Positions 22,583 to 35,177 of a stretch of 64,000 nt of DNA are shown piece by piece. Position numbers and translations under genes: made by a program. Within the stretch, counting starts at the first letter, position 1, and each line of letters starts with the position of its first letter. Location: positions 47,447,484 to 47,511,483 of the forward strand of contig CM018697.1 of NCBI GenBank assembly GCA_009363875.1, read 5' to 3'. The notes under the pieces were generated by a model that did no database searches, was not told the DNA's origin, and saw nothing but the letters and a program-made list of their open reading frames with translations. The DNA is from Mikania micrantha (lineage: Eukaryota; Streptophyta; Magnoliopsida; Asterales; Asteraceae).

Positions 22583-23168
22583 CTACAATCAGAAATAAAA
22601 ATCAACTAGTAACAAAAATTAACAAAATTAAAAAAACAAAAAAAAAACTTTCTAAGTATAGACTAGCGAACCTATCCCATGAGACGAACCTAATGCTAGG
22701 CGAACCTAAGTTAGACGAACCTGTTGTCTAGACAAATCTATTTGAACGAACCTTCTGTTGAACGAACCTTATAATGAACGAACCTTCTGATGAACGAACC
22801 TTCAAACAAACGAACCAATTGGTCAAACGAACCTTGACCAAAAGCTTCGGTTCATTTGAAATACATAGGTTCGCCACGAACCTATTAGATTCAGACGAAC
22901 CTTCAAGGTTCGGCGAACCTTAGTTCATTCAACGAACCTGTTCATCCAGCGAACCTTTTCCATTTTCAAATCAAAAATTCAAATCTTTGAATTAGAAGAT
23001 AAAACTTTACATCCAGGTTCGAAACACAACGATGAACAATTTTTACAAAAACAGTTTGTCCAGAAATTATAATTTAACCGGTTTTAATTCAATTAAACAG
23101 GTTCGATCTAAAAATCCTAAAACCTCTCAGATCTCTCAATCTAGCCGGTGAAATCCAATGAAATCTAC
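22583..23168 (-). other. Putative 5'-UTR intron of ORFX (B1)
   Basis: The donor is CTAG|GTAGATTTC at 23169/23168 and the acceptor TTTCTGATTGTAG| ends at 22583, three bases before the ATG. CGAACC repeats lie inside at about 22665-22945. The arrangement equals that of B2 and B3. Confidence 0.55.
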
Positions 23169-23289
23169 CTAGAAATGATCAGCAAGTAATTACGAATCTA
23201 AAGAAATCACTGAAAAATTCTGGGAAGTCCGAAATCAAAAATCGAAAAATTTAAAATTTCTTCTTGCAGGTTCATCAACGTGTATTCAG

Positions 23290-23575
23290 ATGAATGTGAC
23301 GAACCCTTATCACGAACCTTATATTTATACTCACGAACCTTTTCAGACGATCCTTTCGAACGAACCTTTTTTTCCGAACCTTTGCAGCGAACCATTTCAA
23401 ACGAACCTTCCCTGCGAACCTAGCAAACGAACCTAGGCAGGCAGGCAGCGAACCTAGCTAACGAACCTAGCCAGCGAACCTAACCAGCGAACCTAGCCAA
23501 TGAACCTAGCCAGCGAACCTAGCCAACGAACCTAACCAGCGAACCTTCTCACAACAATACACCAGGCGAACCTTT
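23290..23575 (-). promoter_or_regulatory. ORFX upstream region of B1: TATA box plus CGAACC array
   Basis: TATAAATATA (minus) is at 23320-23329, about 151 bp before the donor. A CGAACC array with a 14-bp period (CCTAGCCAGCGAAC-like) extends upstream to 23575. Confidence 0.55.
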
Positions 23576-23579
23576 TTTT

Positions 23580-24787
23580 AAAAAAAAATTATTTTTATTT
23601 AAATGTCAGAACAAATTCATGTTTAATTTTTCAAATTCAAACAAATAATCAAAAATTATTGATTTAACATCAGATAAAATAAAAATAAAATAAAATCTTT
23701 TTGTATTTTTTAAATTTTTAGAACAACTAAACTACAAATTTAACTAAACTAAAAAATTTTTTTTGTTTGAGAAAGATCCAGACATGAGATCAGATTGTTC
23801 TAAAATTATCAACATATCTGATTGAATTTTTAAATAAACTGATTTGCAAATTACAAGTCCAAGATGATTGTCAGTATACATGTCCTCTTAAGTTTAATTA
23901 CTTAGTTAAAATATCAGATTAAACAAAATTATCAAATACTTTATAATAATCCATTTACTTGAACACATCCCCGATTTGTGAATAACTAATCAAACATAAA
24001 TGTTCTTAAAACTTATTATTTCAATTTTAACTAGTCTGATCATGTAAAAATAAATCAGAATATCTTTTTGAAAATAACAAAATAGAAAACAATTTGAATT
24101 TGTTCAAAATCTTGGAATCAAGGTTGATACTTACGTATGCTCAAATGATTCAGAAAATGAACTAAACAATAATTTAAGATTAAGCTTTTAACAATCAGTT
24201 CAATATTTTCATATACGCAGAGATTGTCCAAATCTTAATAAGAACCAAGAAAACAAATTTGAATCGTTTAAAGCTATAACAATCAGGTCGATACGTAAAT
24301 ATACGCAAAGAATGTTCCAGCTTTAAACTAAAATAAAAGAAAAACAAAATTAGAATTTCTTTTGAAAATTAAACACATGATCAAACTAGTAATTTGACTT
24401 TTTGTTCAAGAAACACTTTGTCAGAAAAATTACCACTTTTTCAGGACAAAACTAAGTACTGCATTCTAAACATTTGTTTCTTATAAAGTGTAATCAAACT
24501 TTTGTTTAAACTTATCCTAACTAAGTTATAAACCTACTAACACATCATACTTAGTACTTGTAAGTATTTTAAATTTTTACTAATTCATACAAATATGTTT
24601 CCAATTTCAAACAATGTGCTATCATTTCTCACATTGTCGAATCAAATTCTCAGATTTTTAATTTTTTAATGTTTTTGTGTTTTTGATTTTTCAAATGTTT
24701 TTGTATTTTTCAAAATTTTCTCCCCCTAAAAACTAAAACACAAAAGAAAAAAATTAAAATATCTGATGTTAATTCAATAAAAATTGA
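23580..24787 (-). repeat. B1 non-coding cassette
   Basis: AT-rich, no gene. The GATAC...GTAT-type boxes lie at about 24114-24150, 24190-24230 and 24277-24318. A purine tract lies at 24718-24726. It is collinear with 10641-11848. Confidence 0.8.
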
Positions 24788-25113
24788 TTACGAAGGAAGT
24801 TGATTCTTAATTACCTCACCCATGACCCGAATTCCATTTAATTTGAGTAAATACTCAAAACAGTTTTTGTCAAAGGCCTTGGTGAGAAGGTCTGCCCTTT
24901 GCTCGTTGGTGTGTATCTTCACCACATCAATCAGTTTCCTTTCATAGCAATCGCGTATGAAATGAAACCGAATATCAATGTGTTTGGAACGTGAATGATA
25001 CACTGGATTCTTTGTAAAAGCAATGGCAGCCTCGTTGTCAACATGAATCGGGGTGGTCAAAAAATTTAGACCGTAGTCTCTCATCAGTTGTTGTATCCAC
25101 AAAACTTGGGAAC
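24788..25113 (-). pseudogene. pol: B1 pol C-terminal end (RNase H)
   Basis: A 104-residue tail of copia RNase H: VDNEAAIAFTKNPVYHSRSKHID, IRDCYERKLIDVVKIHT, ADLLTKAFDKN, stop at 24788. The rest of pol is replaced on the right by the LTR of D at 25114. Confidence 0.85.
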
Positions 25114-26044
25114 TGTATGGATTTTGTGATGTTTATCAAAGTCATATTTACCATTTTTATGATGAAAACGCAGCGGAGTTTATTCTTAAAACATTTTAAG
25201 ATTAGTGAGTTTATGTGTCACATACACTTGTTAAAACAAAAACCCAAGATCAATGGATCTAAATATGAAATAACATGCTATCAAATAACCATTCAAAAAC
25301 ATCATATACTACCTCTTAGAACTCGTGTAATATAAGATGAAGATGATGATGTTTGAGAGCTAAATCTTCAAGCAAGAGGACCTCAAATCCGCGATACCCC
25401 AAGCCACCAACAAACACCTTGAATGCTAGGTTTCCAACACAAGATTTCAGCCCTAAAATACACTTGTTTCCAGCTGAAAATCAGCCTCTTAAAACCCACT
25501 TTTCTGCTGTGAAAATGGAGAAGAAAAAGGGAGAAAAGGCTTAGAGATTCTTGAGGAGAGAGAGAGTTTTTGCATGTATGTTTATCATCAAATGAATGCA
25601 GCTAAATTAAGTGGGTGTGGCCTCCCAAGACCACATAAGGGCCGAATTTTTTTTTGGTCCAATGGGGTGGCTCCCTTTCAAATCTTCCCACCTAATTTTT
25701 TAAACAAGATTTTAATTAAAACCCCTTTTAATTAAAACTTGTAACACATTACAAGTCATGTTACATTTTATAAACTTTAATAATGTTACTTAACCATTAA
25801 ATAACAATTATAAAGTAATGTCTCATAAATAAATAAACCCATGTTGTTTATTAATTTCTCAAGTGCATCTATTTAGAAAACCACTTTCTAAATGTCTTAA
25901 GTGTTATTATTTATTTAATTGATCAAATCAATAAACAAATATAGTAGGTGTTTGTCTAGCTTGTTGTTGGGTATGACCCGACTTGGATCATATCACATTA
26001 GCCACATCAAATTAATATGTATCTTGGGCAGATCGAATTCTACA
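25114..26044 (-). repeat. D 3' LTR
   Basis: TGTATGGATTTTGTGATG to GAATTCTACA, 931 bp, followed by the PPT at 26045-26062 (minus CTTGTGCAAGTGGGAGAT). It is unlike the LTRs of the A, B and C families. The second LTR is not in the window. Confidence 0.8.
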
Positions 26045-26062
26045 ATCTCCCACTTGCACAAG

Positions 26063-26792
26063 ATTCATAGAAGATTGATGCAAGCAGCAAATAATGCCTA
26101 GCAACGGTTTGCTACTCCTAATGTATATGACTAAGTGCCATTCAATAACATCATCCTCTTCATGTACCTTACTTGAATATGATTTAGGCGAATCAATCAT
26201 TTATCCTTTTGTCACAGATGTCATGTTAAATCCTGGAGACATAGAGTTGTCATTCTCTGACGATTTAACTTTAACAGGCCTTAGACATCTTACTCTCAAC
26301 GAATAAGAGGAACAAATTCCATCTTGACTACATACGTCTCTCACAATCACCTTGTATCATACTTGAACTCAGCCTTATGTACTGCCATGGTACTAAGTCA
26401 AAGTACAATACTTGGTGAATATCAAGACCCAATATGTATCTTAGGTCTGAGGACACAATGATATTCGCCTTTACTCAATATTTCTTATGACTAATCACAG
26501 AGATTCCATAATATTTGAGAGCGGGCCAGTCCTATATCTATATCCCATAGATATCAATGAACCTTGTCAACAACCTCTTGCTCTATATTCATACCTTGTG
26601 AATATCAACCAATCCAAGTTTATAATAGTCTTACATTCATAGTTGTTCCCACAAATATGATCGACTACGGACGTTTAGAATAACTCATTTATTCATGGAT
26701 TTAAACATGCTAAAATGGAACAGTAAATGAAAATTATAACCATATAATCAAGTCAAATTACATAAGTTCCGATATCCAAATACAAAATTTAA
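26063..26792 (-). other. D 3' untranslated region
   Basis: No coding potential or repeat was seen. It lies between the RNase H stop and the PPT of D. Confidence 0.5.
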
Positions 26793-27281
26793 TCAACTCC
26801 AGTCACTAGAATATCGAAGTCCTAAGGAACAAGTATGACTTTCATGCTTTGTCCTTTGAAGGAGCTTCGTGAATGGATCCGCAATGTTTTGATCGGTGTG
26901 AACTTTGCGAATACATATCTTTCCCTTTTCAACTTCATCCCTTATGTAGTTGAACCTCCGTTCAATGTGCCGAGTCTTTTGATGAGCACGAGGTTCCTTG
27001 ATTTGAGCAATGGCCCCTTCGTTATCACAAAAGATCTCTAGGGGGTCTTGAATGGTAGCAACAACCCCTAGATCGGCAATGAACTTCCTTAGCCATGCAG
27101 CTTCTTGAGCTGCCAATGAAGCGGCGATGTATTCTGATTCTGTTGTAGATAGTGCCACTACATCTTGCTTTGAGCTCTTCCAAGAGACCGCTCCTCCATT
27201 CATAATGAAGACATATCCCGACTGTGATCGTGAATCATCTCGATCAGTTTGGAAACTCGCATCCGTGTAACCCTTTAGAAC
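26793..27281 (-). pseudogene. pol: D pol fragment: copia RNase H
   Basis: An open 160-residue segment with KGYTDASFQTDRDD, GGAVSWKSSKQ, STTESEYIA, HIERRFNYIRD and ADPFTK motifs, typical of copia RNase H. The lineage is not the Sirevirus one (compare 24788-25113). The N-terminal side is cut at 27281. Confidence 0.85.
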
Positions 27282-27785
27282 TTGATGTGTATGTGACCCA
27301 TTCTCCTGTGCCACGACCGAGTATCCTGCTCTGTGGCCTTCGACACCAAACAGGTCTCAACTTTGTTAACCGTCTCCGCCTTAGCCATCTCTAACACATA
27401 TAGATCTTTACACCTGTCTGCAGTCATCAGAATACAGTCATCAGGAATTTGAATTCCTTGTTTGAGCACATAGCATTTCTTCTCGTCAAACAAAACCTTG
27501 TAACCTTTATCACTTATCTGAGACACAGTCAAAAGATTATTAGTTAACTCTTTGCAGTAATTCACATTGTCAAAGGAAACTTTACCATTAGTCAAACTAC
27601 CACTCCCGGTAATTTGACCACCTTTGTCACCTGCAAAGTTAACATAACATCCGTTCATCTCTCGAAAATCTTTCAACAAACTGATCTCTCCTGTCATATG
27701 CAATGAACATCCACTATCAACAATCCATCGACTGTTGATATGGCCTGTGAATGCCACCTGCACCATAAATTAAAACAAAATATGA
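27282..27785 (-). pseudogene. pol: C1 pol start: protease and GAG-pre-integrase
   Basis: Residues include VAFTGHINSRWIVDSGCSLHMTGE (protease active site DSG), GDKGGQITGSGSLTNGKVSF and WHRRMGHIHI. It is open for about 160 codons and ends at the joint with D. Pol lies in a different frame from gag. Confidence 0.85.
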
Positions 27786-30700
27786 TCAGTACCAAAAGGG
27801 ATGACTACCGCCATTCTGGCGTTGAGTCTCCCTGAACAGCCTCCTGCCATTCGATCTCGATGAACTACTTGAAAACCCCTCTTCCAAGTATTCATCATTG
27901 CTCACATTAAATCTATCACCCGACATGTATTTGGATTTCCAACAAGAATTAAAATTAAATTTTTTTTTTTGAAAATCTTTTATGAGGAAAATTATCATAA
28001 AATTCATCATCAGATGATGATGACCTGTTCAAAACTCTTTTACCTTTTTGTTGATTATCAAAAACTTGTCTTTTATGAAATTGTTTATCCTTGACCCAGA
28101 CACACACAGGATCAAATTTCCTGAGAATTTTCATCTCTTCCTCACTAGGCTTTACCCTTCAGTGATTCCCACTGGCATGGATCACACAATTGTCATTAAC
28201 AGAAGTTTTCTTCTTGACTTTGTGATTTGGACAATTAACAGAAATATGCCCTTTTCCTCCACAGGTGAAACACTGTCGTGTTTCTCTTGGAGTAAAAGTA
28301 TGAAATCTGTTACAATTGTCCATATCACATTCAGCAATGACATGACCTAGTTTCCCGCATCTGTAGCATTTTCTTGATGACACTTTCTTTGGCTTTTCAT
28401 CACACCCCTTAGATGATTCCAAAGACTTGGATGCTACAGATGGAGATAAAACCTTTTTCTTCAAAACAGTAGCTTTAAATTTGTCATTCTTTTGATAAAT
28501 CTTTGATTTTCCCTTGTTTCCAACCCCAGTCTTGTTAACCTTGTCAACAACTTTGACAAACTTCTTGTCAATCTTTTTAGAAAATTTCTCTGATTTTTGA
28601 AAAACTTTGATTGGCTCTCCTTTTTGTGTAGTTGAAGATTCAACAAACACAATTGGCTTGATAGTAGAAGTAGTATTGACTTTTAGGTTTGATTTAGAAT
28701 CAATCTTTTGCTTAGCCACTGATTTCCCCGCAGATTTTACTTCAGATTTTGATTTCTGAAAAACTGGACTCTTCTTTTCAACAGACTTTGCCTTTTGATG
28801 ACCAATCATCCTTAGAATATCATCTGGATATTCTAAATCAGTTATGTCCTCAATGATAGGAGCATCATTGTCAACAAAATCACTCACATGATAAGATTCA
28901 CTCTCCTTTAATGAAATAGGATCAACTTCTAAATCCGGTTCAAGTTGTGGTCTCGGTGCAAAACTAGAAGGAGGTGGGATAGAATGAAAACCAATCCCAG
29001 AATTATCACGAGATCTTTGCATAGCCGCAAAATGATCAATGACATATGCGGAATTCTGATAATTCTCAAGCTTGGCTTTGTTCAACTCAGCTTCAGCTTT
29101 TGCAGCCGATAACTCAACTTTCAACTTCTGAACTGAATCCACATGCACAGAAACAGCGTGGTTATTCTGTAAAACCTTGATTTTTAAATCTTCGTTCTCT
29201 TTACTAAGATCAATTATCTTCTTATCAAACGCCTTTTCTTTTGAAATCAATTTCTTGTTTGCTTCTGTGCATACTCGTAGATCAGAAGTCAACTGTGAGT
29301 TCATCGCTTTGAGTCTATCTATCATCTCATACAAATCACTCTGTACCTCTATCATCTCATCAATCTTCTCCTTTCCTTTTCCTGATTCTTCTTCCAAAGA
29401 AGCCATGAAAGCACCCATAAGATCATCATACTTAACCCCCCAGTCATAGCCCTCATCAGCTTGACTTACCAGTGCTTTAGAAGATGATTCTTCATATTCC
29501 TCTTTCTTTTTCTGATAATCTTCCTTAGGCTTGAATGGATTCAGATTGCCTTGCTTCTTGGGGTTTTTGCACTCTCTTGCAAAATGACAATGTTCACCAC
29601 AGTTATAACACTGTGTAGATTTTGGATTAAATCCAAACTTTGTGTTCCGGTCAAAAGTGAATTTCTTCCCGGTTTTCTTCTCATATCTATTAATTCTGCG
29701 AATAACACTCGCCAATGCCCACTGCGTATCTATCAACTCCATCTCATCCTCATCAATTTGTGCATAATCTTCAAAAGTCAGATTTGCATTTCCAATTCTC
29801 CCAGCCACCTGCTCATCATAAGCACTCACGACACATGATAAAATAGACATATGATCTTTAACAGCTTCAACTGTCACTTTTCCTAAATTTGTTGTGTTAA
29901 GCTGAACTGGGGTTGGTGTAGACTCAGACTTTTTCTCATTGACAGGACAGTGTGAGCTAGAACTTGTAGGCACTGAAAAACTCTGATTAGATTAAGAAGT
30001 TCTAGACACGAAAGCAGTCTGTATCTTCGCAGATGCAGCAGGAGGTGTAGCAACTGAACCACCATACAAGGAAGGATCTTGAGTGACATTTACCCGTCTT
30101 GCTTTACGTTTGTCCTTCATTTCTTGTTCCTCCAGTTTCTGAATAAACTCTACCAATGTCAATCCAGCTAGGTTTTCTCTCAATATGAGCACCAAAGAGT
30201 TCCATTTGTCAGGTAATGCATCAGCTAAACAGTCTATCTTCTCTTCCTCTGAATACTCAATACCATATTTCCTCACTTCAGTCAACAAGTGTCTGTATCT
30301 GGTAATTAAGGCATCCAAAGTCTCATTTCCTATGATGTTGAAATTTTCAAACTCCTTTCTGATGTCAGTAGCCTTCATTTTCTTCAGATTGGTATTTCCT
30401 TCAACTCTTGCCTTTAATGCATTCCAAAAACTGTAAGCCATCTTATGTTTATCAAACTGATGCGAAATTTGATTGGGAATGGCTTGACTCAATAACCAAT
30501 ACGCTTTCTTCTCTGAGTCATACTTTTTCCTTTCATCTACATCCAATCTTTCCAAGAGTTGAAACAAATCAGTACCAACTACTCTTGGTCTCTCATAAGG
30601 AGATAAGATTCTTTCCCATAAATTTGTATCCGTGCCATTCAGATGAGTCTCAAATCGTCCTTTCCAACTGTCATAATCAGCTAAATCCAATAGCTTTGCC

Positions 30701-30792
30701 ACTTTATTTGTACTACCCACTTCATTCTCACTGATTAAAATGTTCTGAAGTTTGGAATTCTAACTTGCCATCGCAGCGTACATGTCAGACAT
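27786..30792 (-). pseudogene. gag: C1 gag, near full length with nonsense codons
   Basis: Capsid/nucleocapsid precursor. Domains in order: a UBN2-type Gag core (LLDLADYDSWKGRFETHL, YDSEKKAYWLLSQAIPNQ, NFNIIGNETLDALITRYRHLL, ADALPDKWNSLV); zinc knuckle CYNCGEHCHFAREC; a long Lys/Glu-rich coiled coil; two further knuckles (CYRCGKLGHVIAEC, CFTCGGKGHISVNC). The normal start is lost (ATG to AGG near 30814), leaving MSDMYAAMAS at 30792. Stops occur at 30760-30762 (TAG) and 29992-29994 (TAA), and one near 28158. It ends GGSHPFWY-TGA at 27786. The extended gag with a coiled coil is a Sirevirus trait. Confidence 0.85.
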
Positions 30793-30799
30793 GATTTTA

Positions 30800-31519
30800 G
30801 AAATGTAAGCAGCGAACCTTTTTCCAAAATATCACTAGCCGAACCTCAAACGAACCTCAGCTGAACCTTCAGATAAAATTTTGTCTTAGCCGAACCTTCA
30901 GACGAACCTCAGTCGAACCTATGGACTAAAATTCGTCTTAGCCGAACCTTCAGGCGAACCTCAGCCGAACCTATGGACAAAATTTGTCTTTTGAGCAGCG
31001 AACCTTAAAGCAACGAACCTTGAACTCACGAACCTTTGCACAGATGAACCAAGAAACCGGCGAACCTTTAATTCAAACGAACCCTCAGCCGAACTATACA
31101 CAGTAAACAGCGAACCTCTGCCGAACTATCACCCAAACTTGCCGAACCTTGACAAAATCTTTGCCGAACCTTCGCCGAACTCTAGCCGAACCTCTGCCGA
31201 ACTATCAAACGAACCCTTTGAAAAACCTTCTAGCAGCGAACCTTTGTCTTCAGCAAGCCACATGTTCGTCCCACGAACCTGTAGCACAAATTTTGAAATT
31301 TTTGAGCGGGAAACCTTCCAAAACTTCAAAAAATCCTCCCAAATCTCTACCAAAACACCTCCAACACTTCAATTGTTGTAATTCAACAACAATTGATGAT
31401 AAACACAGTCACAAATCACCATAAAATCAATCAAGAAGAGAGAATTTGATCCATCAAATATCTTCAAATCTTCAATTGCTTGAATTATTTGAAATTGTAG
31501 TGTAGAATCTCAACCAAAC
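30800..31519 (-). repeat. C1 leader with CGAACC array
   Basis: The 5' untranslated region between PBS and gag. About 30810-31280 carries more than 30 CGAACC units, some in a higher-order repeat (AGCCGAACCTTCAG-CGAACCTCAGCCGAACC). The remaining stretch to the PBS shows no feature. Confidence 0.8.
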
Positions 31520-31531
31520 GCTCTGATACCA
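31520..31531 (-). other. C1 primer-binding site
   Basis: TGGTATCAGAGC on the minus strand, one base from the LTR. Confidence 0.92.
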
Positions 31532-31532
31532 C

Positions 31533-32071
31533 TGTTGGTTTGGTGAAACCGATCAGGATCGAATACAAAGTTCTACGAACTATCAACTATGTGCGGAATC
31601 CATAGTCAATATGTAGAAATACAAAGAACTCAAGCAATTCAAATAATCAACTCTTGTATTATCAACAAATGATTACAAGAAGACAATTCTCACACAGAGA
31701 AAATATAGAGAATTTCTAGCAATCTGGACAAACTTCTGAAAGTTCTCAAAGTTCTGTCCAAATCTACAAATAAGCCTGCTATTTATAGATACTGGACCAG
31801 CGAACCTTTTACTGCTAGCCGAACCTATGGTTTGCCAGCCGAACCCTAAGGTTCGTTGAACGAACCCTTAGGTGTGCTAGACGAACCTTCCAAAAGGTTC
31901 GCCGAACCTTTTCCAGACCATAGGTTCGCTAAACCTATCAACTCAATAGGTTCGCTGACATGACAAGGTTCATGGGCCAAACGAACCTTATGCATATACT
32001 AGCCGAACCTTTTACAAAATCAATATAAATACAACTTTTGAATAGCAAACAATTACAAACATGCACTAACA
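31533..32071 (-). repeat. C1 5' LTR (subfamily C)
   Basis: TGTTGGTTTGGTGAAACC to GCACTAACA. The TATA box TATAAATA (minus) is at 31780-31787, with CGAACC/AGGTTCG repeats upstream of it (31797-32010). The right flank is CTTGG, for which no matching left duplication occurs in the window. Confidence 0.88.
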
Positions 32072-35000
32072 CTTGGTAATTGCAATGGCAGCCTCATTAT
32101 CTACATGAATCGGGGTAGATAGAAAGTTCAATCCATAGTCTCTCATCTGTTGTTGTATCCACAAGACTTGGGAACATCAACTGGCAGCAGCTACATATTC
32201 AGCTTCACATGTAGATGTAGCAACAAATGTTTGCTTCTTACACTGCCATGAGACTAATCTGTCCCCCAAAACCTATGCACCTCCAGTAGTTGATTTGGAA
32301 TCAGTCTTGCATCCTCCATAGTCTGAATCACTATAAGCATGGAAGGTATAGTAATCATCCTTAGGATACCACAAACCGGTGTCTGGAGTACCCTTCAGAT
32401 AACGTAAAATCCTCTTGACTGCAATCAGATGAGAAACTTTAGGCTTTGATTGATAGCGAGCACAGATACTTGTAGCGAATACAATATCTGGTCTTGAGGC
32501 TGTCAAATACATTAAGCTCCCGATCATTCCACGATATAATGTAGCATCAATTAACTCCCCCTTAAGATCAGGATCAATCCCGTGATTGGGCTGAATGGGC
32601 GTGGAAATGGGTTTACAATCAAGCATGCTAAACCGTTTTAGCACATCTTGAATGTATTTGGTCTGATGAATAAAAATGCCATCATCAGTATGATCTATTT
32701 GTAAACCCAAAAAGAACTTAATCTCTGAGATAGCACTCATCTCGAACTTCTCAATCATAACCTCTTTAAATTCCAAGCACAACTGTTCATCAGTAGACCC
32801 AAAGGTGATGTCATCTACATAGATCTGAACAAGGAGAATGTCGTTGTCCTTTTCCCGATAAAACAGTGTTTTGTCTATCTGACCCCTCTTGAACCCGTGT
32901 TCAAGAAGGTGAGTCGAGAGAGTCTCATACCAAGCTCGAGGAGCCTGATGAAGACCATACAGTGCTTTGTCAAGGATATATACCTGATCCCGGTGGATCG
33001 GATCCTCAAAGCCCGGTGGCTGACAAACATACATTGTCTCCTTCAATGACCCATAAAGGAATGCAGACTTAACATCCAGTTGAAACACTTTAAATTTCTT
33101 GTGGGCAGCAAAAGATAGAAATAATCTAATCGCTTCAAGCCGCGCCACATGTGCAAATACCTCGTCATAATCAATTCCTTCTATTTGTTTGAACCCTTGA
33201 ACAACCAAACGTGCCTTGTTTCGAACAATCACGCCTCTATCGTCTCGTTTACAATTCAACACCCACCTGGTGCCAGTCTTCTTCTCACCTTTTAGCAAAT
33301 CTACCAAATGCCAAACTCCCAGTTTCTGAAACTGATTAAGCTCCTCATGCATGGCCTCCACCCAGGCAGGCTCACGCAAGGCTTCAGTTACAGATTTAGG
33401 CTCAATCTGAGAAACAAATGCAGAATGCATCCATAACTCTTGAGTCCCATGATTACGCTCCAGCTCGACATACAAACTCTCCACGTTTATAATTTGTCGC
33501 CTCGTCTGTACTCCAACAGACGGATCTCCAATAATCTGCTTCACAGGATGATTCACATGAATTCTGGACACTGGCACTTGCGGGACTCCAACACCATGAT
33601 CAAGATTTGTGATATTCTGATCTTCATCTTGATCTTGAAAAACGGCATCTTCAAAAACATCCTGATCATCCTCCGATGACCAGTCATCATTATCTGCTCC
33701 AAAAATGCCTTCCTCAGTTGGATGATTATCATCAACCTGATGAGAAACTCCTTGATCTTCAGAATTTTGTAAGTCATATAACATCTGCAAAGAAATTTCA
33801 TTATCAGTAACATTAGGAGACAAATTAAAGACTCGAAAAGTTTATCATAATCGAATAACCAATTTGGACCTTTGCCTTCTGGTATAGGTGTATGTCGTTG
33901 AACATCCACATTATACCAAAGTTCCACAACACCAGTGCGTTTGTTAAACACACGTTTGTTGGGTAGGCTATAGCCCAGAAAGAAACCTTCTTCAACCTTA
34001 GAGTTGAATTTAGCATCTTTCTTGAGCATGGTACAAGGAGCCCCGAAAGGTTCCAAGTGTTCCAAATTTGGTATCCGATTCTGAAGAAGTTCATAACAAG
34101 TCTTGTTATGTCGGTTGACAATCAGCACTCGGTTGAGAGTAAAACAGGCGGTCGCTACAGCTTCACTCCAGAAAGTAATGGGCAGCTTAGAATCAGCAAG
34201 CATCGTCCGAGCAGACTCTATCAATGTACGATTCTTCCTTTCAGCTACACCGTTCATTTGTGGCTCATACGGCGCACTAAATTGCTGCTGGATGCCCTTG
34301 GAATCACAGAATGCTTCCATGTTCTGATTCTTAAATTCTGTCCCATTGTCTGATCGAACACGCCTCACCCTCAACTTGTACAAAGTCTCCAATTGTTTAC
34401 CAACAAAACAAAATTTTCATAAGTTTCAGATTTAAACTTTAAGAACATTACCCATGAAAATCTAGAAAAATCATGGGTCACGTGAAAACAATATGATTCA
34501 CCACCAATACTCTTCACATTAATCGGTCCAAACAGATCCATGTGAAGTAGTTCCAATGGTTTATCAATAGAAAACACTGTTTTGGACTTATGTGACCTCC
34601 TTTTCTGTTTACCCTTCTTACAGGAAACACATGCATCAGGTAATTTGAAATGTTTAACAGGTACACCATCAACCAAGTGATTGTGTACAAGATGATTCAT
34701 CTTTCTGATGTGTAATCCTGCTCTTTGGCCTTCGACACCAGACACGTCTCAACTTTGTTTACCGTCTCCGCATTAGCCATGTCTAAAACATACAAATCTT
34801 TACACATGTCAGCAGTCATCAAAATCCAGTCATCTGGAATCTTAATTCCTTGTTTGAGCATATAGCATTTCTTATCATCAAACAAAACCTTATAGCCTTT
34901 ATCACTTATCTGCGACACACTCAAAAGATTATTAGTTAACTCCTTCCAGTAATTCACATTGTCAAAGGAAACTTTACCATTAGTCAAACTACCACTCCCG

Positions 35001-35177
35001 ATAATCTGACCACCTTTGTCACCTGCAAAGTTAACATATCATCCGTTCATCTCCCAAAAATATTTCAACAAACTGATCTCTCCTGTCATGTGTCGTGAAC
35101 ATCCACTATCAACAATCCATCGACTGTTGATATGGCCCGTGAATGCCACCTGCACAATAAATTAAAACAAAAAATGA
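32072..35177 (-). pseudogene. pol: C2 pol: protease, integrase, RT, RNase H
   Basis: The best-preserved pol in the window. It has a protease with DSGCS near 35110; an integrase zinc region (CVSCKKGKQKRR) and core (LLHMDLFGP, VRSDNGTEF, NGVAERKNRTL); then a 516-codon open stretch (33823-32273) with QLDVKSAFLYGSL, YVCQPPGFEDP, ALYGLHQAPRAWYETL, intact YVDD, GSLMYLTASRPDI and the RNase H start SDSDYGG. Stops and frameshifts occur near 35045, 34745, 34390, 33825 and 32273. At 32072 the gene is cut by the C1 LTR, so the last ~90 codons, the cassette, ORFX and the 3' LTR are absent. Confidence 0.87.

Larger units (their letters stand above)
25114..27281 (-). mobile_element. Element D, 3' end of a different copia
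   Basis: It consists of a 3' LTR, a PPT and an RNase H domain only. The left flank GGAAC is the likely duplication, but its partner is lost. The right edge (27275-27285) is an abrupt joint in mid-coding sequence with a few shared bases (TGATGTGT-like), consistent with an illegitimate deletion. That deletion also removed the integrase and RT of the host element. Confidence 0.8.

Noticed and set aside
25114..26044. Host intergenic DNA between element fragments
   Set aside because: It has TG...CA ends and is followed by a PPT and a copia RNase H, so it is the D LTR.
31533..32071. Solo LTR
   Set aside because: A PBS, leader and gag follow directly on its left, so it is the 5' LTR of C1 and not a solo LTR.
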